Shown here: piece by piece, positions 24,498-34,173 of the stretch
How the letters are laid out: the number at the start of each line of letters is the position of its first letter
How positions within the stretch are numbered: position 1 is the first letter of the stretch
NCBI GenBank assembly: GCA_028285585.1
Contig: JANQOU010000003.1
Coordinates: 62,001 to 126,000 of the forward strand
DNA from: Acidimicrobiia bacterium
GTDB lineage: Bacteria; Actinomycetota; Acidimicrobiia; Spongiisociales; ZC4RG35
Length of the DNA: 64,000 nucleotides
Reading direction: 5' to 3'
Notes under the pieces: generated by a model
Databases searched by the model: none
The model's input: the letters and a program-made list of their open reading frames with translations, nothing else
What the model was told of the DNA's origin: nothing
Position numbers and translations under genes: made by a program

Positions 24498-24589
24498 AGA
24501 AGTACTCCCAGGGTCGAGCGAGGGCGATCCTACTTAGGCCGATGGGCAAAGGGAGACGGCTCGGGTGCTGAGAGGATTCCGAGCTGATC

Positions 24590-25840
24590 ATGACGGCTCC
24601 TACCCTTTCGCCCGTGAGTGAGCAGAAGACGATTTTGGTGTCGGTCAGTGGGCCGGACGGTCCTGGGATCTCCGCCGGGCTGATGGACGCACTCCATGCG
24701 GGCGGTGCGGAGATCTACGACGTAGAGCAGATCGTTGTCCGTGGCCGGCTCACACTCGAGGTTTTGTTCGGAGTCACCACCGAGCAGGCCACGATCAAAG
24801 ACCTCCTGTTCTTTGGATGGGAGAAAGGTCTCCATATCGACTTCGAGCTGATCGAGGCCGATCCGGCACCGATAAAAAGGATGGCCGTGGTCACCGTCAT
24901 CGGGGCAACGGTGTCGGCTGCCCAGTTCGGTGCCGTTGCTCGTGCCATCGCCAACGGTGGCGGCAACATCGAGAGGATCTTCAGACTCAGCCGATACCCG
25001 GTCGTGTCCTACGAGCTGGTCATCTCCAACGGTGACTTGGACACGATCCGCACCGAGCTGGTGGCGGTGGCGGCTGGCGCACCCATAGACCTGGCGATCC
25101 AGCCCGACGGTTTGGAGCGGCGGGCCAAGAGGCTGGTGGTTCTCGACGTCGACTCGACACTGATCCAGCAAGAAGTCATCGACCTCCTGGCCGCGGAGGC
25201 CGGTCACGCCGACGAGGTGCAGCGAATCACGGCCGCAGCGATGGCAGGCGATATCGACTTCATCGACTCGCTCAACCGCCGTGTGGCATTGCTGGCTGGC
25301 ATCGGCCACGACGCACTCGCACGGGTCGCCACGCAAATGACCTTGACTCCGGGAGCCAAGACCTTCATACGGACGTTGCGCCGGATGGGGTTGAAGACGG
25401 CCATCGTCTCCGCAGGGTTCACACGATTCACCGAAGCTCTGGCCGCCGAGTTGGGTGTCGACTACGCCTTGTCGAACACGCTCGAGGTGGTCGACGGGAA
25501 GGTGACAGGGCGTCTCGCCGGTGAGTTGGTCGACGCCAAGCGCAAAGAGCAGTTCCTCACCGAAGTCGCTGCGAAGGAAGGCATCCCGATGAGCCAGACG
25601 GTGGCGGTGGGGGACGGTGCCAACGACTTGCTCATGCTGGCCGCCGCCGGCCTGGGAATCGCCTTCAACGCCAAGCCGATTGTCACCGAGCAAGCCGACA
25701 CTGCGGTGTCGGTCCCCTTCCTCGATGCGATCCTGTTCTTGATGGGTGTCAGCCGTGACCACGTCGAGGCAGCCGACGCGGCCGACCCCGAGTATCACCC
25801 GCCACCACTGATCGACGTCGAGGGCACCCCTCCGGTCTGA
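24590..25840 (+). CDS. serB: Phosphoserine phosphatase with N-terminal ACT domains
   Basis: 416 residues. Residues about 12-180 form two ACT-like regions (VSVSGPDGPGISAGLMDALH). The HAD domain starts with LDVDSTLIQQEV (nucleophile Asp and acid Asp) and ends with VGDGANDLLMLAAAGLGIAF. It makes serine from phosphoserine; the ACT part suggests serine feedback. Family repeat B begins 11 nt after the stop. Confidence 0.95.
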   Translation: MTAPTLSPVSEQKTILVSVSGPDGPGISAGLMDALHAGGAEIYDVEQIVVRGRLTLEVLFGVTTEQATIKDLLFFGWEKGLHIDFELIEADPAPIKRMAVVTVIGATVSAAQFGAVARAIANGGGNIERIFRLSRYPVVSYELVISNGDLDTIRTELVAVAAGAPIDLAIQPDGLERRAKRLVVLDVDSTLIQQEVIDLLAAEAGHADEVQRITAAAMAGDIDFIDSLNRRVALLAGIGHDALARVATQMTLTPGAKTFIRTLRRMGLKTAIVSAGFTRFTEALAAELGVDYALSNTLEVVDGKVTGRLAGELVDAKRKEQFLTEVAAKEGIPMSQTVAVGDGANDLLMLAAAGLGIAFNAKPIVTEQADTAVSVPFLDAILFLMGVSRDHVEAADAADPEYHPPPLIDVEGTPPV

Positions 25841-25850
25841 CCGACACCCG

Positions 25851-25900
25851 TTGCTATAGCAACCCGTCGCGCTGGGCGACACGCTGTGCACGCGCGACAG
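25851..25900 (+). repeat. Repeat family B, copy 1
   Basis: Perfect 12-bp palindrome TTGCTATAGCAA, 3 nt, then a stem GTCGCGC...GCGCGAC enclosing TGGGCGACACGCTGTGCAC. Copies lie at 40265-40350 and 45225-45273. This copy fills the gap between the convergent serB and gnd genes. Confidence 0.85.
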
Positions 25901-25910
25901 GCCGGTTCGT

Positions 25911-27320
25911 CTAGTCGTCACTCCAGTCGTGGTGGAAGAACTCGCCACGGGGCCGGTCGGTCCGTTCGAAGGTGTGGGCCCCGAAGAAGTCTCGTTGCGC
26001 TTGGATCAGGTCAGCGGGGAGCCGTCTAGATCGCATGCCGTCGAAGTAGGACAAGGCGCTCGCATACGCCGGCACCGGCAATCCGGCGGAGACGGCATCA
26101 GCCACGACGGCGCGCCAGGAGCCGTCCGCTCCCTTCAATGCCCGACTGAAGAACGGGGACAACGTGAGGTCTTCCAGGTCTGGCTCTGATCGGTAGGAAG
26201 CAGTGATGTCATCGAGGAAAGCGGCGCGGATGATGCAGCCGGCCCGCCACAACCCTGCGATGGAGCCCATGTCCAGGTCCCATCCGTACTCGTCGGAGGC
26301 CGCGCTGAGCAGGCGAAAGCCCTGCGCGTAGGAGATGATCTTCGATGCGTAGAGAGCGGCTTCGATGTCATCGACGGTGGCCTCGTCAAGCAAGTCCGTC
26401 GGGTCGTCGAAGATTCCTGCGATGGCCTGCCTTCTTGCTGGGTCGGAGCTGACGATCCTGGCGTACACCGCCTCGGCGACGAGTGCTGTCGGCTCGGCTA
26501 GATCCATCGAAGCGATGACCGTCCACTTGCCGGTGCCCTTCTGGCCGGCGGCGTCGAGGATCAAGTCGATGAGAGGCTGCTCATCCTCCTCCACCTTCAG
26601 GATGCTCGCGGTGATCTCGATCAGATAGGAGTCGAGGCGGCCTTGATTCCACCGCTCAAAGACATCTCCGATCATCGCCGGTGCCATGCCAAGGCCGCGT
26701 CGCATCAGGTCGTATGCCTCCGCTATGACCTGCATGTCGCCGTATTCGATGCCGTTGTGAACCATCTTCACGAAGTGCCCGGCTCCGCCAGGGCCGACCC
26801 ACTCGCAGGTGGGTGTGCCGTCAGGTGCCACTGCGGCGATCGATCGGAGCATTGTCTCGACCACCGGCCATGCGGAGGCGTCGCCTCCGGGCATCAGTGA
26901 CGGGCCGTGTCTTGCGCCTTCCTCTCCACCGGATATGCCCATCCCGATGAATCGGATGCCTTTCTGCGAAAGATCCTCATAGCGCCGGTCGGTGTCGGTG
27001 AACAGCGAGTTGCCGCCGTCGATGATGATGTCGTCGTCGTCGAGCAGGGGGACCAACTCGTCAATCACCGCGTCGACGGGGCCGCCGGCCTTCACCATGA
27101 TCAGGACGACTCGGGGCTGCGCCAGGTTGCCCACCAGCTCGGCGAGATCAGAGCTGGGCACGATGGGCTTTTCTGCTGCCTCGCCGGCCATGAACTCATC
27201 TGTCACCGACTTGGTTCTGTTGTAGACCGCGACGTTGTTACCGGAGTCGGCGAGGTTGAGGGCGATGTTCGCCCCCATCACGGCCAGGCCGACGACTCCT
27301 ATGTCTGCTTTGGTGTTCAC
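25911..27320 (-). CDS. gnd: 6-phosphogluconate dehydrogenase, decarboxylating
   Basis: 469 residues from GTG 27320, the normal length; a longer reading to 27605 would cover the divergent ppgK gene and is rejected. NADP site GVVGLAVMGANIALNLADSG, substrate site GISGGEEGARHGPSLMPGG and the catalytic HFVKMVHNGIEYGDMQ region with Lys are intact. It gives NADPH and ribulose 5-phosphate. The neighbouring ppgK supplies glucose 6-phosphate for the same pathway. Confidence 0.96.
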   Translation of the reverse strand: MNTKADIGVVGLAVMGANIALNLADSGNNVAVYNRTKSVTDEFMAGEAAEKPIVPSSDLAELVGNLAQPRVVLIMVKAGGPVDAVIDELVPLLDDDDIIIDGGNSLFTDTDRRYEDLSQKGIRFIGMGISGGEEGARHGPSLMPGGDASAWPVVETMLRSIAAVAPDGTPTCEWVGPGGAGHFVKMVHNGIEYGDMQVIAEAYDLMRRGLGMAPAMIGDVFERWNQGRLDSYLIEITASILKVEEDEQPLIDLILDAAGQKGTGKWTVIASMDLAEPTALVAEAVYARIVSSDPARRQAIAGIFDDPTDLLDEATVDDIEAALYASKIISYAQGFRLLSAASDEYGWDLDMGSIAGLWRAGCIIRAAFLDDITASYRSEPDLEDLTLSPFFSRALKGADGSWRAVVADAVSAGLPVPAYASALSYFDGMRSRRLPADLIQAQRDFFGAHTFERTDRPRGEFFHHDWSDD

Positions 27321-27370
27321 GAAGCTGAGGCTATATCCAGACCCTCGAATTCGCTTACTCTGTCTCCGCT

Positions 27371-28111
27371 TTGACTGAGACACGACTTGGAATCGACATC
27401 GGCGGAACGGGGATGAAGGCCGCTCTGGTCGACGTGACAACCGGAGACCTCGTATCAGACCGGCATCGACTCGACACGCCACGACCCGCCTCGCCCGAGG
27501 CGATGACAGCCACCCTCCTCGAGCTGGTGGGCAGGTTCGAGTACTCGGGCCCGATCGGGGTTGGGTTTCCTGCCGTGGTGGAAGACGGCACGGTGTCGAC
27601 TGCAAACAACATCAGTCAGACGTGGGTAGGCCGGAACGCTCGACGGGAGTTCTCCGCGGCCCTCGGCCAGGACATCATGTTGATGAACGACGCCGACGCG
27701 GCCGCAGTGGCGGAGGCACAATTCGGCGCGGCTCGCGGGGTAGGTGGCTTGGTGCTGATGGTCACCTTCGGCACGGGGATCGGATCCGGGATGCTCGTCG
27801 ATGGCCAACTGGTGCCCAACCTCGAACTGGGGATGCTCGAGTTGGAGGGCCATACGAGGAGCGAGGTCTACTTCGCGGCCAAAGCCATGAAAGACGAGGG
27901 CCTCACCTGGGAAGAGTGGGGTGATCGAGCCAACCGCTTCCTGATGCACGTAGCGACAGTGTTCTCGCCCAAGCTGCTGGTGATTGGTGGCGGGGTGGTG
28001 AAACGGTGGGAGCTTTTCAACGAGAGATTCGACCCGGCCTTGCCCATCGAGCTTGCCGTCATCAGAAACAACGCCGGAATAGTCGGAGCGGCGGTCTCGT
28101 CTAAGGGGTGA
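27371..28111 (+). CDS. ppgK: Polyphosphate glucokinase
   Basis: 246 residues, ROK fold. Phosphate motif GIDIGGTGMKAALVD at the N-terminus, catalytic Asp in NDADAAAVAEAQFG, and TFGTGIGSGMLVDGQLVPN, which is the PPGK-type loop. The enzyme phosphorylates glucose with polyphosphate (or ATP). Start codon is TTG. It ends inside the last 11 bases of the convergent hflX. Confidence 0.92.
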   Translation: MTETRLGIDIGGTGMKAALVDVTTGDLVSDRHRLDTPRPASPEAMTATLLELVGRFEYSGPIGVGFPAVVEDGTVSTANNISQTWVGRNARREFSAALGQDIMLMNDADAAAVAEAQFGAARGVGGLVLMVTFGTGIGSGMLVDGQLVPNLELGMLELEGHTRSEVYFAAKAMKDEGLTWEEWGDRANRFLMHVATVFSPKLLVIGGGVVKRWELFNERFDPALPIELAVIRNNAGIVGAAVSSKG

Positions 28112-29411
28112 CGAAGTCGGCGAAGGCGCCGACAGACTTGGACGGCACTCTCACATCGAGGATGGTGCCTAGGTCGTCGTGCTTCTCCTCGACCACCTCA
28201 CCAACTCGATGTGCTGCCGCCACCACATCACCCCTCTCGTAGGGCACCGTGAGCTTCAGAGTGACCGTGTTCCTCGCCAGGGCTTGAGACACCGCCTGGA
28301 GGAGAGAGCCGAAGCCGGCAGATTTGACAGCTGACACGAGGATCGCATCTGGGTAGAGATTGGCGATGCGCTTCCTCTGCTGGTTGTCAAGAGCGTCGAT
28401 CTTGTTGATGACCAGCAGCTCCGGGATCTTCTCGGCGTCGATCTCGTCCAGCACTTCGCGAACGGCCGCGATCTGTCCTGGCAGATCCTCGTCTGTCCCG
28501 TCGACCAGGTGGACGAGCAAATCCGCCTCGGCCGCTTCGGCAAGGGTCGACTGAAACGCCTCTACCAAGCCGTGGGGGAGACGACGGACGAAGCCCACGG
28601 TGTCGGAAAGCAGGACCTCACGGTTGTCGGGCAGCTCGAGGCGCCGGACCGTTGGGTCGAGCGTCGCAAAGAGCCGATCTTCGACCAACGCGTCGGCGTC
28701 GGTGAGCGCGTTGAGCAAAGTGGACTTGCCGGCGTTGGTGTATCCGACGATGGACACCTGGGGGATCCCGTTCCGCTTTCTCTGCTTGCGCTGAGTGTCG
28801 CGATGCCGTGCCTTCTCTTTCAGCTCTTTCTCGAGTTTCGAGATTCGAGCGAGGATCCGGCGGCGGTCTGTTTCGAGCTTGGTCTCACCCGGGCCACGAG
28901 TTCCGATGCCGGCGCCCTGCTGTGAGAGGGCCTTTCCCTTGCCGCGAAGGCGCGGCAGGTTGTAACGAAGCAAGGCCAGCTCGACTTGGAGGGCACCGAT
29001 CCGCGAGGTCGCGTGCTGGGCGAAGATGTCGAGGATCAGTGCCTCGCGATCGACCACGTCGCAGTGAAAGATGGCTTGCAGGTTGCGTTGCTGCGCCGGC
29101 GTGAGGGGGTGGTCGAAGACGACCACGTCGATGTCGAGGGCAGTGGTCAGCGCCGCCAGGTCTTCAGCCTTGCCCGAGCCGATGAAGGTGGCCGGATGGA
29201 TGCCGTCCCTCTTCACCATCTCCTGATCCACCGGATCGGAGCCGGCTGTGTCGGTGAGCAGGGCCAGCTCGTCGAGCGACCGCTCTTCGTCGGCGGATGT
29301 CATCCCGGGCAGGAGGACACCGACAAGAAACGCTCGCTGTACTGCGACATCGAGGTCGGTGACGGTCGCGGTGAGCCTGCGACGTGAGCGCGCCTGGTGT
29401 TCCTGGGTCAT
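28101..29411 (-). CDS. hflX: GTPase HflX
   Basis: 436 residues. N-terminal HflX domain (about 40-190) with a Lys/Arg-rich coiled helix, then the G domain with GYTNAGKST, DTVGFVRRLPHGLVEAFQST and NKID. HflX splits stalled ribosomes. The GAGIGTRGPGETKLE segment is diagnostic. Confidence 0.95.
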   Translation of the reverse strand: MTQEHQARSRRRLTATVTDLDVAVQRAFLVGVLLPGMTSADEERSLDELALLTDTAGSDPVDQEMVKRDGIHPATFIGSGKAEDLAALTTALDIDVVVFDHPLTPAQQRNLQAIFHCDVVDREALILDIFAQHATSRIGALQVELALLRYNLPRLRGKGKALSQQGAGIGTRGPGETKLETDRRRILARISKLEKELKEKARHRDTQRKQRKRNGIPQVSIVGYTNAGKSTLLNALTDADALVEDRLFATLDPTVRRLELPDNREVLLSDTVGFVRRLPHGLVEAFQSTLAEAAEADLLVHLVDGTDEDLPGQIAAVREVLDEIDAEKIPELLVINKIDALDNQQRKRIANLYPDAILVSAVKSAGFGSLLQAVSQALARNTVTLKLTVPYERGDVVAAAHRVGEVVEEKHDDLGTILDVRVPSKSVGAFADFVTP

Positions 29412-29466
29412 GACGACGTCGGATGTTGGCCGGAGTGTGGAGTCTGTGCGGTGGGATTAACCCGGC

Positions 29467-29775
29467 TCAGAGGTATTGGCCCTCGTCGCCAACATGGTCT
29501 GGCTCTTCCTCGGCAATGATCTGCGACTCGCGCACGGCAACGACAGGTTTGCCCGTCGGCGGCCAGATGAAACGCCAGGCTCCGGTGGGCACCGCCCAGA
29601 AGCGCTGGCCGGTCTGGACGTCCACCAAGGCGAGGGCGTCGTTGCCGTCCTTGGTGCCGATCGGCACCAAGAGGCCGGAACGCGTCTGAGCCTCCTCTGG
29701 GGGTTGACCGACACGCCAGCCACCCATCACCTTGTAGCCGTTGTCGTGAAAGATCGGAAGATCTGTTTCCAACAT
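29467..29775 (-). CDS. Hypothetical protein, 102 aa
   Basis: Begins MLETDLPIFHDNGYKVMGGW and contains ALVDVQTGQRFWAVPTGAWR. It is soluble, Trp/Gly-rich, and without a motif I recognise. Coding-like codon usage supports it; the SD is weak. It lies upstream of hflX on the same strand, separated by 55 nt. Confidence 0.5.
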   Translation of the reverse strand: MLETDLPIFHDNGYKVMGGWRVGQPPEEAQTRSGLLVPIGTKDGNDALALVDVQTGQRFWAVPTGAWRFIWPPTGKPVVAVRESQIIAEEEPDHVGDEGQYL

Positions 29776-29825
29776 CAGCAGGGATTCTCGCAGGTCCCGC
29801 CCAGAACGTCACCCCCACCAACCGG

Positions 29826-29874
29826 CAACCTCAGGTAATAGCGCCCATATACGGGCCCTATGGCCTCATGTTGC
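29826..29874. repeat. Repeat family A, copy 1
   Basis: CAACCTCAGGTAATAG at one end and CTATGGCCTCATGTTG at the other form an imperfect inverted repeat around GCGCCCATATACGGGC. The central string matches the family core ATAGCGACCAGATACGGGCC with two changes. It lies just before the malic enzyme gene. Confidence 0.8.
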
Positions 29875-29894
29875 GCCCGGGGTAGGGTTTGGTG

Positions 29895-32171
29895 ATGGCG
29901 GACAAGCGGAACTTTTCCGAAGCACTCGAATATCACGAGACTCCTCGCCCCGGCAAGATCGAGATCAGCTCGACCAAGCCGACTGCCACCCAGTCGGACC
30001 TGAGCCTCGCATACACCCCCGGGGTTGCCGAGCCTTGCCTGGTGATCGCCGACGACCCTGACGCGGCGTTCAGATACACGAACAGGGGCAACCTGGTGGC
30101 TGTCGTGTCCAATGGAACGGCGGTGCTGGGCTTGGGCAACATCGGCGCTTTGGCCGGCAAGCCCGTCATGGAAGGCAAGGCGGTTCTCTTCAAGCGCTTC
30201 GCCGACATCGACGTCTTCGACCTCGAGATTGACGCACCCGATGCCGAAGATGTGATCCGATTCTGTGAATTGCTGGCACCGACGGTGGGAGGGATCAACC
30301 TCGAAGACATAAAGGCACCCGAATGCTTCTACATCGAAGAGACCCTTCGTGACCGGCTCGATGTGCCGGTGTTCCACGATGATCAACACGGCACGGCCAT
30401 CATCGGTGGCGCAGCGTTTCTCAACGCGCTGGAGCTGACCGGCCGCGACATCGCCAACACCAAGATCGTCGTTGCCGGGGCGGGGGCTGCCGGTGTCGCC
30501 TCGGCCAGGTTCTTCATCACGCTTGGCGTTGACCCGGCCAACATCCTCATGACCGACTCCCGCGGTGTGATCCACACCGATCGGGACGACCTCTCCGGGA
30601 TCAAGCAAGAGTTTGCGGTCGAGACAGAGGCCAGATCCCTCGAGGATGCCCTCGTCGGGGCGGACGCCTTCATCGGAGTCTCCGTGGCCGGCACCGTCAC
30701 CAAGGAGATGGTCCAGTCGATGGCAGACGCTCCGATCGTGTTCGCCCTCGCCAACCCGGATCCTGAGATCACCTATCCGGATGCCAAAGCAGCGAGGCCC
30801 GACGTGGTCATGGCGACCGGTCGTTCCGACTATCCGAACCAGGTGAACAACGTGCTGGGGTTCCCTTTCATCTTCAGGGGTGCCTTGGACGTTCGGGCCA
30901 CGGCCGTGTCGGAGGGGATGAAGGTGGCCGCTGCGAAGGCGTTGGCGGAGTTGGCCAAGGAACCTGTGTCCGATGCAGTGCTGCGTGCCTATGACTTGCA
31001 GCAGCTCTCATTCGGTCCCGAGTACCTGATACCGAAGCCGTTTGACCCTCGCGTCTTGTGGAAGGTGGCTCCTGCCGTTGCCCGGGCGGCGATGGAGGAG
31101 GGGCTTGCCCGACGCCCGATCGCCGACTTCGACGTGTACCGCGCCGAGTTGCAAGCGCGATTCAGTGCCTCCCACGCCTTGATCAATTCAATCACAACCC
31201 AGGCGAGGGAGCAGCCGAAACGCGTCGCCTTCCCCCACGCCGACGACCTCCGAATCATCCGCGCAGCTCGGAGGGTCACCGATGAGGGGATCGCCTCCCC
31301 GATCCTCCTCGGGGCCGTGGACGAGATCGAGGGCCTCGCCGGCGGGTCCGGGATCTCATTGGACGGGATGGAGGTCATCGACCCGAAGTCCGCAGATTCG
31401 AGCTTGGCTCGATATGCAGGGGTCCTCGAGGAGTTGAGACGCGATCGCGGGATGTCACTCCACGATGCGGAGAGAGCGGTCGCCGACCCGAACATGTATG
31501 CCTGCCTGATGGTTGGCCTCGGGGACGCTGACGCCGTGCTTGGCGGCTTGACCACCTACTACCCGGAGACGATCAGGCCCGCACTCCAGGTACTTAAGGT
31601 GGAGGAGGGTCGCTCCATCGTCTCGTCGATGTATCTGGTGGTGGTGCGCGGCCAGCCCTATTTCTTCACCGACTGCGCTGTCAACATCGAGCCCACAGCC
31701 GATCAGCTCGCTGAGATAGCGCTGGCGGCGACTCGCGCCGCAGAGGAGGACTTCGCCCGGGCACCGAGAGTCGCCTTCATCTCCTACTCCGACTTTGGCT
31801 CTGCCGGTGGCGACGAGCCCGCAAGGGTGCGTCGGGCCGTGGAGTTGTTCCGCCAAGCCCGGCCTGATATCCCGGTCGACGGCGAGATGCAGGCGGACAC
31901 CGCCGTGGTCGGCGAGCTGATTTCGAGACGCCGCCCGGACGGCCCGCTGTCTCGTGCCGCCAACGTTCTGGTGTTTCCGAATCTGACTGCGGCCAACGCC
32001 TCCTACAAGCTGCTCAACCGTTTGACCGACGCCGAAGTCATCGGCCCGATTCTCAGCGGCCTCTCCAAGACGGTTCACGTGCTCCAGCGTGATGCCTCCG
32101 TCATCGACGTTGTCAACATGACGGCGATTGCAGTCGCAGAGGCGCAGCGTCGGGAGCGGGTCCAGGCCTGA
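29895..32171 (+). CDS. maeB: Malic enzyme with C-terminal phosphotransacetylase-like domain
   Basis: 758 residues from ATG 29895 (GTG 29892 is possible). The malic domain carries [12 protein letters not shown], catalytic [27 protein letters not shown] and the nucleotide site [16 protein letters not shown]. From about 430 a PTA-like domain follows ([19 protein letters not shown]); in this enzyme family it is regulatory, sensing acetyl-CoA. The product is pyruvate, CO2 and NADPH. Confidence 0.94.
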   Translation: MADKRNFSEALEYHETPRPGKIEISSTKPTATQSDLSLAYTPGVAEPCLVIADDPDAAFRYTNRGNLVAVVSNGTAVLGLGNIGALAGKPVMEGKAVLFKRFADIDVFDLEIDAPDAEDVIRFCELLAPTVGGINLEDIKAPECFYIEETLRDRLDVPVFHDDQHGTAIIGGAAFLNALELTGRDIANTKIVVAGAGAAGVASARFFITLGVDPANILMTDSRGVIHTDRDDLSGIKQEFAVETEARSLEDALVGADAFIGVSVAGTVTKEMVQSMADAPIVFALANPDPEITYPDAKAARPDVVMATGRSDYPNQVNNVLGFPFIFRGALDVRATAVSEGMKVAAAKALAELAKEPVSDAVLRAYDLQQLSFGPEYLIPKPFDPRVLWKVAPAVARAAMEEGLARRPIADFDVYRAELQARFSASHALINSITTQAREQPKRVAFPHADDLRIIRAARRVTDEGIASPILLGAVDEIEGLAGGSGISLDGMEVIDPKSADSSLARYAGVLEELRRDRGMSLHDAERAVADPNMYACLMVGLGDADAVLGGLTTYYPETIRPALQVLKVEEGRSIVSSMYLVVVRGQPYFFTDCAVNIEPTADQLAEIALAATRAAEEDFARAPRVAFISYSDFGSAGGDEPARVRRAVELFRQARPDIPVDGEMQADTAVVGELISRRRPDGPLSRAANVLVFPNLTAANASYKLLNRLTDAEVIGPILSGLSKTVHVLQRDASVIDVVNMTAIAVAEAQRRERVQA

Positions 32172-32190
32172 GCCGGCGGAGACGGGCGGA

Positions 32191-33861
32191 TCAGTTCGGG
32201 TCAGTTGTCGCCTGCCCGCCGAGGTGATCGGCGAGCCTCAAAGAAAGCGCCATCGCGGTCAGTGTCGGGTTAGACACTCCGCTTGTGGGGAACAACGAGG
32301 ACCCAGCCGCGTAGAGGTTGGAGCACGCATGAACACGACCATTCGGGTCGCAGACACCGGTCTCCGGGTCCGTCGACATGCGAGTGGTCCCCATGTGGTG
32401 ATAGCCACCCGACATCAAGATGTGTTTCTGGTTTCTGTTTGGGAGAAACCGTCCGACACCTCTTGTTTCCAGCTCCTCGCCGAAGGCGGCGAACCCCTCC
32501 CAGATCCTCTTCATTTCGCTCTGTGGGAACTCCCAGTTCAGCTTCGCCTGAGGTTGCCCGATTGCGTCTCGTTGACTTGACAGCGTCACCCTGCTCTCGA
32601 GGTGGGGCAGCTGCTCGGCCACGGCATCAATGCGAAGAACCGTGCCCAATTCTCGGTCACGGCCAACCCGCTCACCGACGAACCAACGGGTTGTTGCCAA
32701 GAGGCTCTTGGTGACTCCCGGTATGTCTCTTGCCATTCTTCTGATGACTTCGCCGCTGTCGCTTGTCAGGCCTTTTCGTCGTCGCCTTCGGTGTATGAGG
32801 TAGGCGCGCGTTCCGTCGCTGGACCTGCTTGCTTGTGCTCTTCTCATCTCGCTCAGCGATGTCGGTCTCAACGCGAACGCAATGTTTGGGACCTCTAGCT
32901 CGGCCATGCGATCAGACGTGTATCTGAACCAGAGCTCGGCCAGTGAACCTGACATCTGATGAAGCCCATCGGTGTTTTTTGAAGGCGCAAAGTCTGACGG
33001 GTCGAGAAAGCCTGCTCGAGTGTGAAAGTGCTCCATGAAGTTGCGGCCAACCAGGTCGTAGCCGTTGCCAATCGCCTGACCCTGGTCTTCCGGGTTTGTG
33101 AGAAGGAGCAATCGAGCGTTCTCGATGCCTCCGGTCGCCAAGACGAATGACGAAGCCTCGACGACCAGATGGCCACCGGTGAGCGATATCGCTTCGATCC
33201 GGTCGACCTCTCCGCTGGTTGACTGGCGAATGCCGGCGACCGTGGCCCCGAGCACGACATCGACCGAGTCATGCTCGATCAGCTTCTCGGCGTGGTCGAA
33301 CAGTGGTGCCACCCGACCCATCCAGAAGGCAGTGCTCTTCAAGGAGCTCGACGTGTCTAGACGATCTGCAACCGGGTCCTCTGCGTTCGGTGGCTCGTTC
33401 GACGGGATGCCGAAGATGCGTTCTGCCCTCTCGTAGTGCTGGTCTAGCTCCGAGATGTCGAACGGCCAGCCGGAGTTGGGAAGCCAAGGTCGCACCCGGA
33501 AATCCGATTCGTCCATTCGTCGCAGACGGAGCCCAGGAGAGCCGCCGCCGAGGTCGATGTTCCAGAAATGTGCCGTCCCGCCCAAAGCCCGTGCGCGGGC
33601 GTGATCGAGCCGGCTGTAGCTGTATCCGGACACCTCTCCTTCGGCGAGCCGCTGGCTTTCGTCATCCGGTTCCCGAGGGCCCGCATCGAGCAACACGACA
33701 TGAGCGCCTAGGTCCGCCAGCCGACTGGCCAGAGCTATTCCACAAGGGCCTGCGCCAACCACGCAGACGTCACCTTTGAGGGAGGTCGGGCGCCCCTTGC
33801 GCAGGTCGTGCAGCATGCTCGAGTCGGTTTTAGTTGAAAGCGACGATGAATGCCGGTCCAT
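32191..33861 (-). CDS. GMC-family FAD-dependent oxidoreductase
   Basis: 556 residues from ATG 33861; a Met at 33816 would also work, and earlier starts would overlap tRNA-Sec. FAD site VCVVGAGPCGIALASRL and the C-terminal GMC domain with HHMGTTRMSTDPETGV and GVSNPTLTAMALSLRLADHL (active-site His and Asn). Such enzymes oxidise alcohols or sugars. Substrate unknown. It follows tRNA-Sec by 35 nt on the same strand. Confidence 0.85.
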   Translation of the reverse strand: MDRHSSSLSTKTDSSMLHDLRKGRPTSLKGDVCVVGAGPCGIALASRLADLGAHVVLLDAGPREPDDESQRLAEGEVSGYSYSRLDHARARALGGTAHFWNIDLGGGSPGLRLRRMDESDFRVRPWLPNSGWPFDISELDQHYERAERIFGIPSNEPPNAEDPVADRLDTSSSLKSTAFWMGRVAPLFDHAEKLIEHDSVDVVLGATVAGIRQSTSGEVDRIEAISLTGGHLVVEASSFVLATGGIENARLLLLTNPEDQGQAIGNGYDLVGRNFMEHFHTRAGFLDPSDFAPSKNTDGLHQMSGSLAELWFRYTSDRMAELEVPNIAFALRPTSLSEMRRAQASRSSDGTRAYLIHRRRRRKGLTSDSGEVIRRMARDIPGVTKSLLATTRWFVGERVGRDRELGTVLRIDAVAEQLPHLESRVTLSSQRDAIGQPQAKLNWEFPQSEMKRIWEGFAAFGEELETRGVGRFLPNRNQKHILMSGGYHHMGTTRMSTDPETGVCDPNGRVHACSNLYAAGSSLFPTSGVSNPTLTAMALSLRLADHLGGQATTDPN

Positions 33862-33896
33862 CGAGGCCAAGCCGATCGGATCGCTGATCTGGGAGC

Positions 33897-33992
33897 TGGC
33901 GGAGGCGGACGGGAATCGAACCCGCCAGAGACGAAAACCGCCTCTCACCGGTTTTGAAGACCGGGGGACCCACCAGGCGTCCGGACGCCTCC
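33897..33992 (-). tRNA. selC: tRNA-Sec (TCA), selenocysteine
   Basis: 96 nt with encoded CCA. The anticodon loop CTTCAAA carries TCA, reading UGA. The long D region, the long variable arm (GAGAGGCGG...) and acceptor GGAGGCG/CGCCTCC are tRNA-Sec features, and the T arm is GCGGG-TTCGATT-CCCGT. Its presence implies a selenocysteine system (selA, selB, selD), none of which is in this window. The first 16 bases plus 51 upstream bases are duplicated at 34732. Confidence 0.92.
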
Positions 33993-34043
33993 ACTAATGG
34001 GTTGCCGAGCTTAGGGGTCGTGTTCAACAAGCCTCGTTTGGGT
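33977..34043. repeat. 67-bp direct repeat, left copy (in tRNA-Sec 5' end)
   Basis: Identical to 34732-34798 at 65 of 67 positions. It covers the 5' end of tRNA-Sec and its upstream flank, so it probably includes the tRNA promoter. The pair brackets 688 bp with one lipoprotein gene. Confidence 0.9.
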
Positions 34044-34173
34044 GGACTCGAGGGTCACGAGAAGAGCCTGTGGATGTTGTTGCACGTGTCGTCGATGCGT
34101 GCGCGTCTACGTAACCACCTGACCCCAACAGGTACAGTGCGTGCCGATCTGAGCCTGCGCGGGGGGATTTGGA

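Noticed and set aside
24530-25948. 472-codon ORF antisense to serB
   Set aside because: His/Gln/Arg-rich shadow of a high-GC gene; serB is clearly real. The long minus-strand ORF over ctaA (36959-37939) is dismissed for the same reason, except for its last 39 codons.
27321-27605. N-terminal extension of 6-phosphogluconate dehydrogenase
   Set aside because: It overlaps ppgK on the other strand, is low-complexity, and the normal length is reached from GTG 27320.
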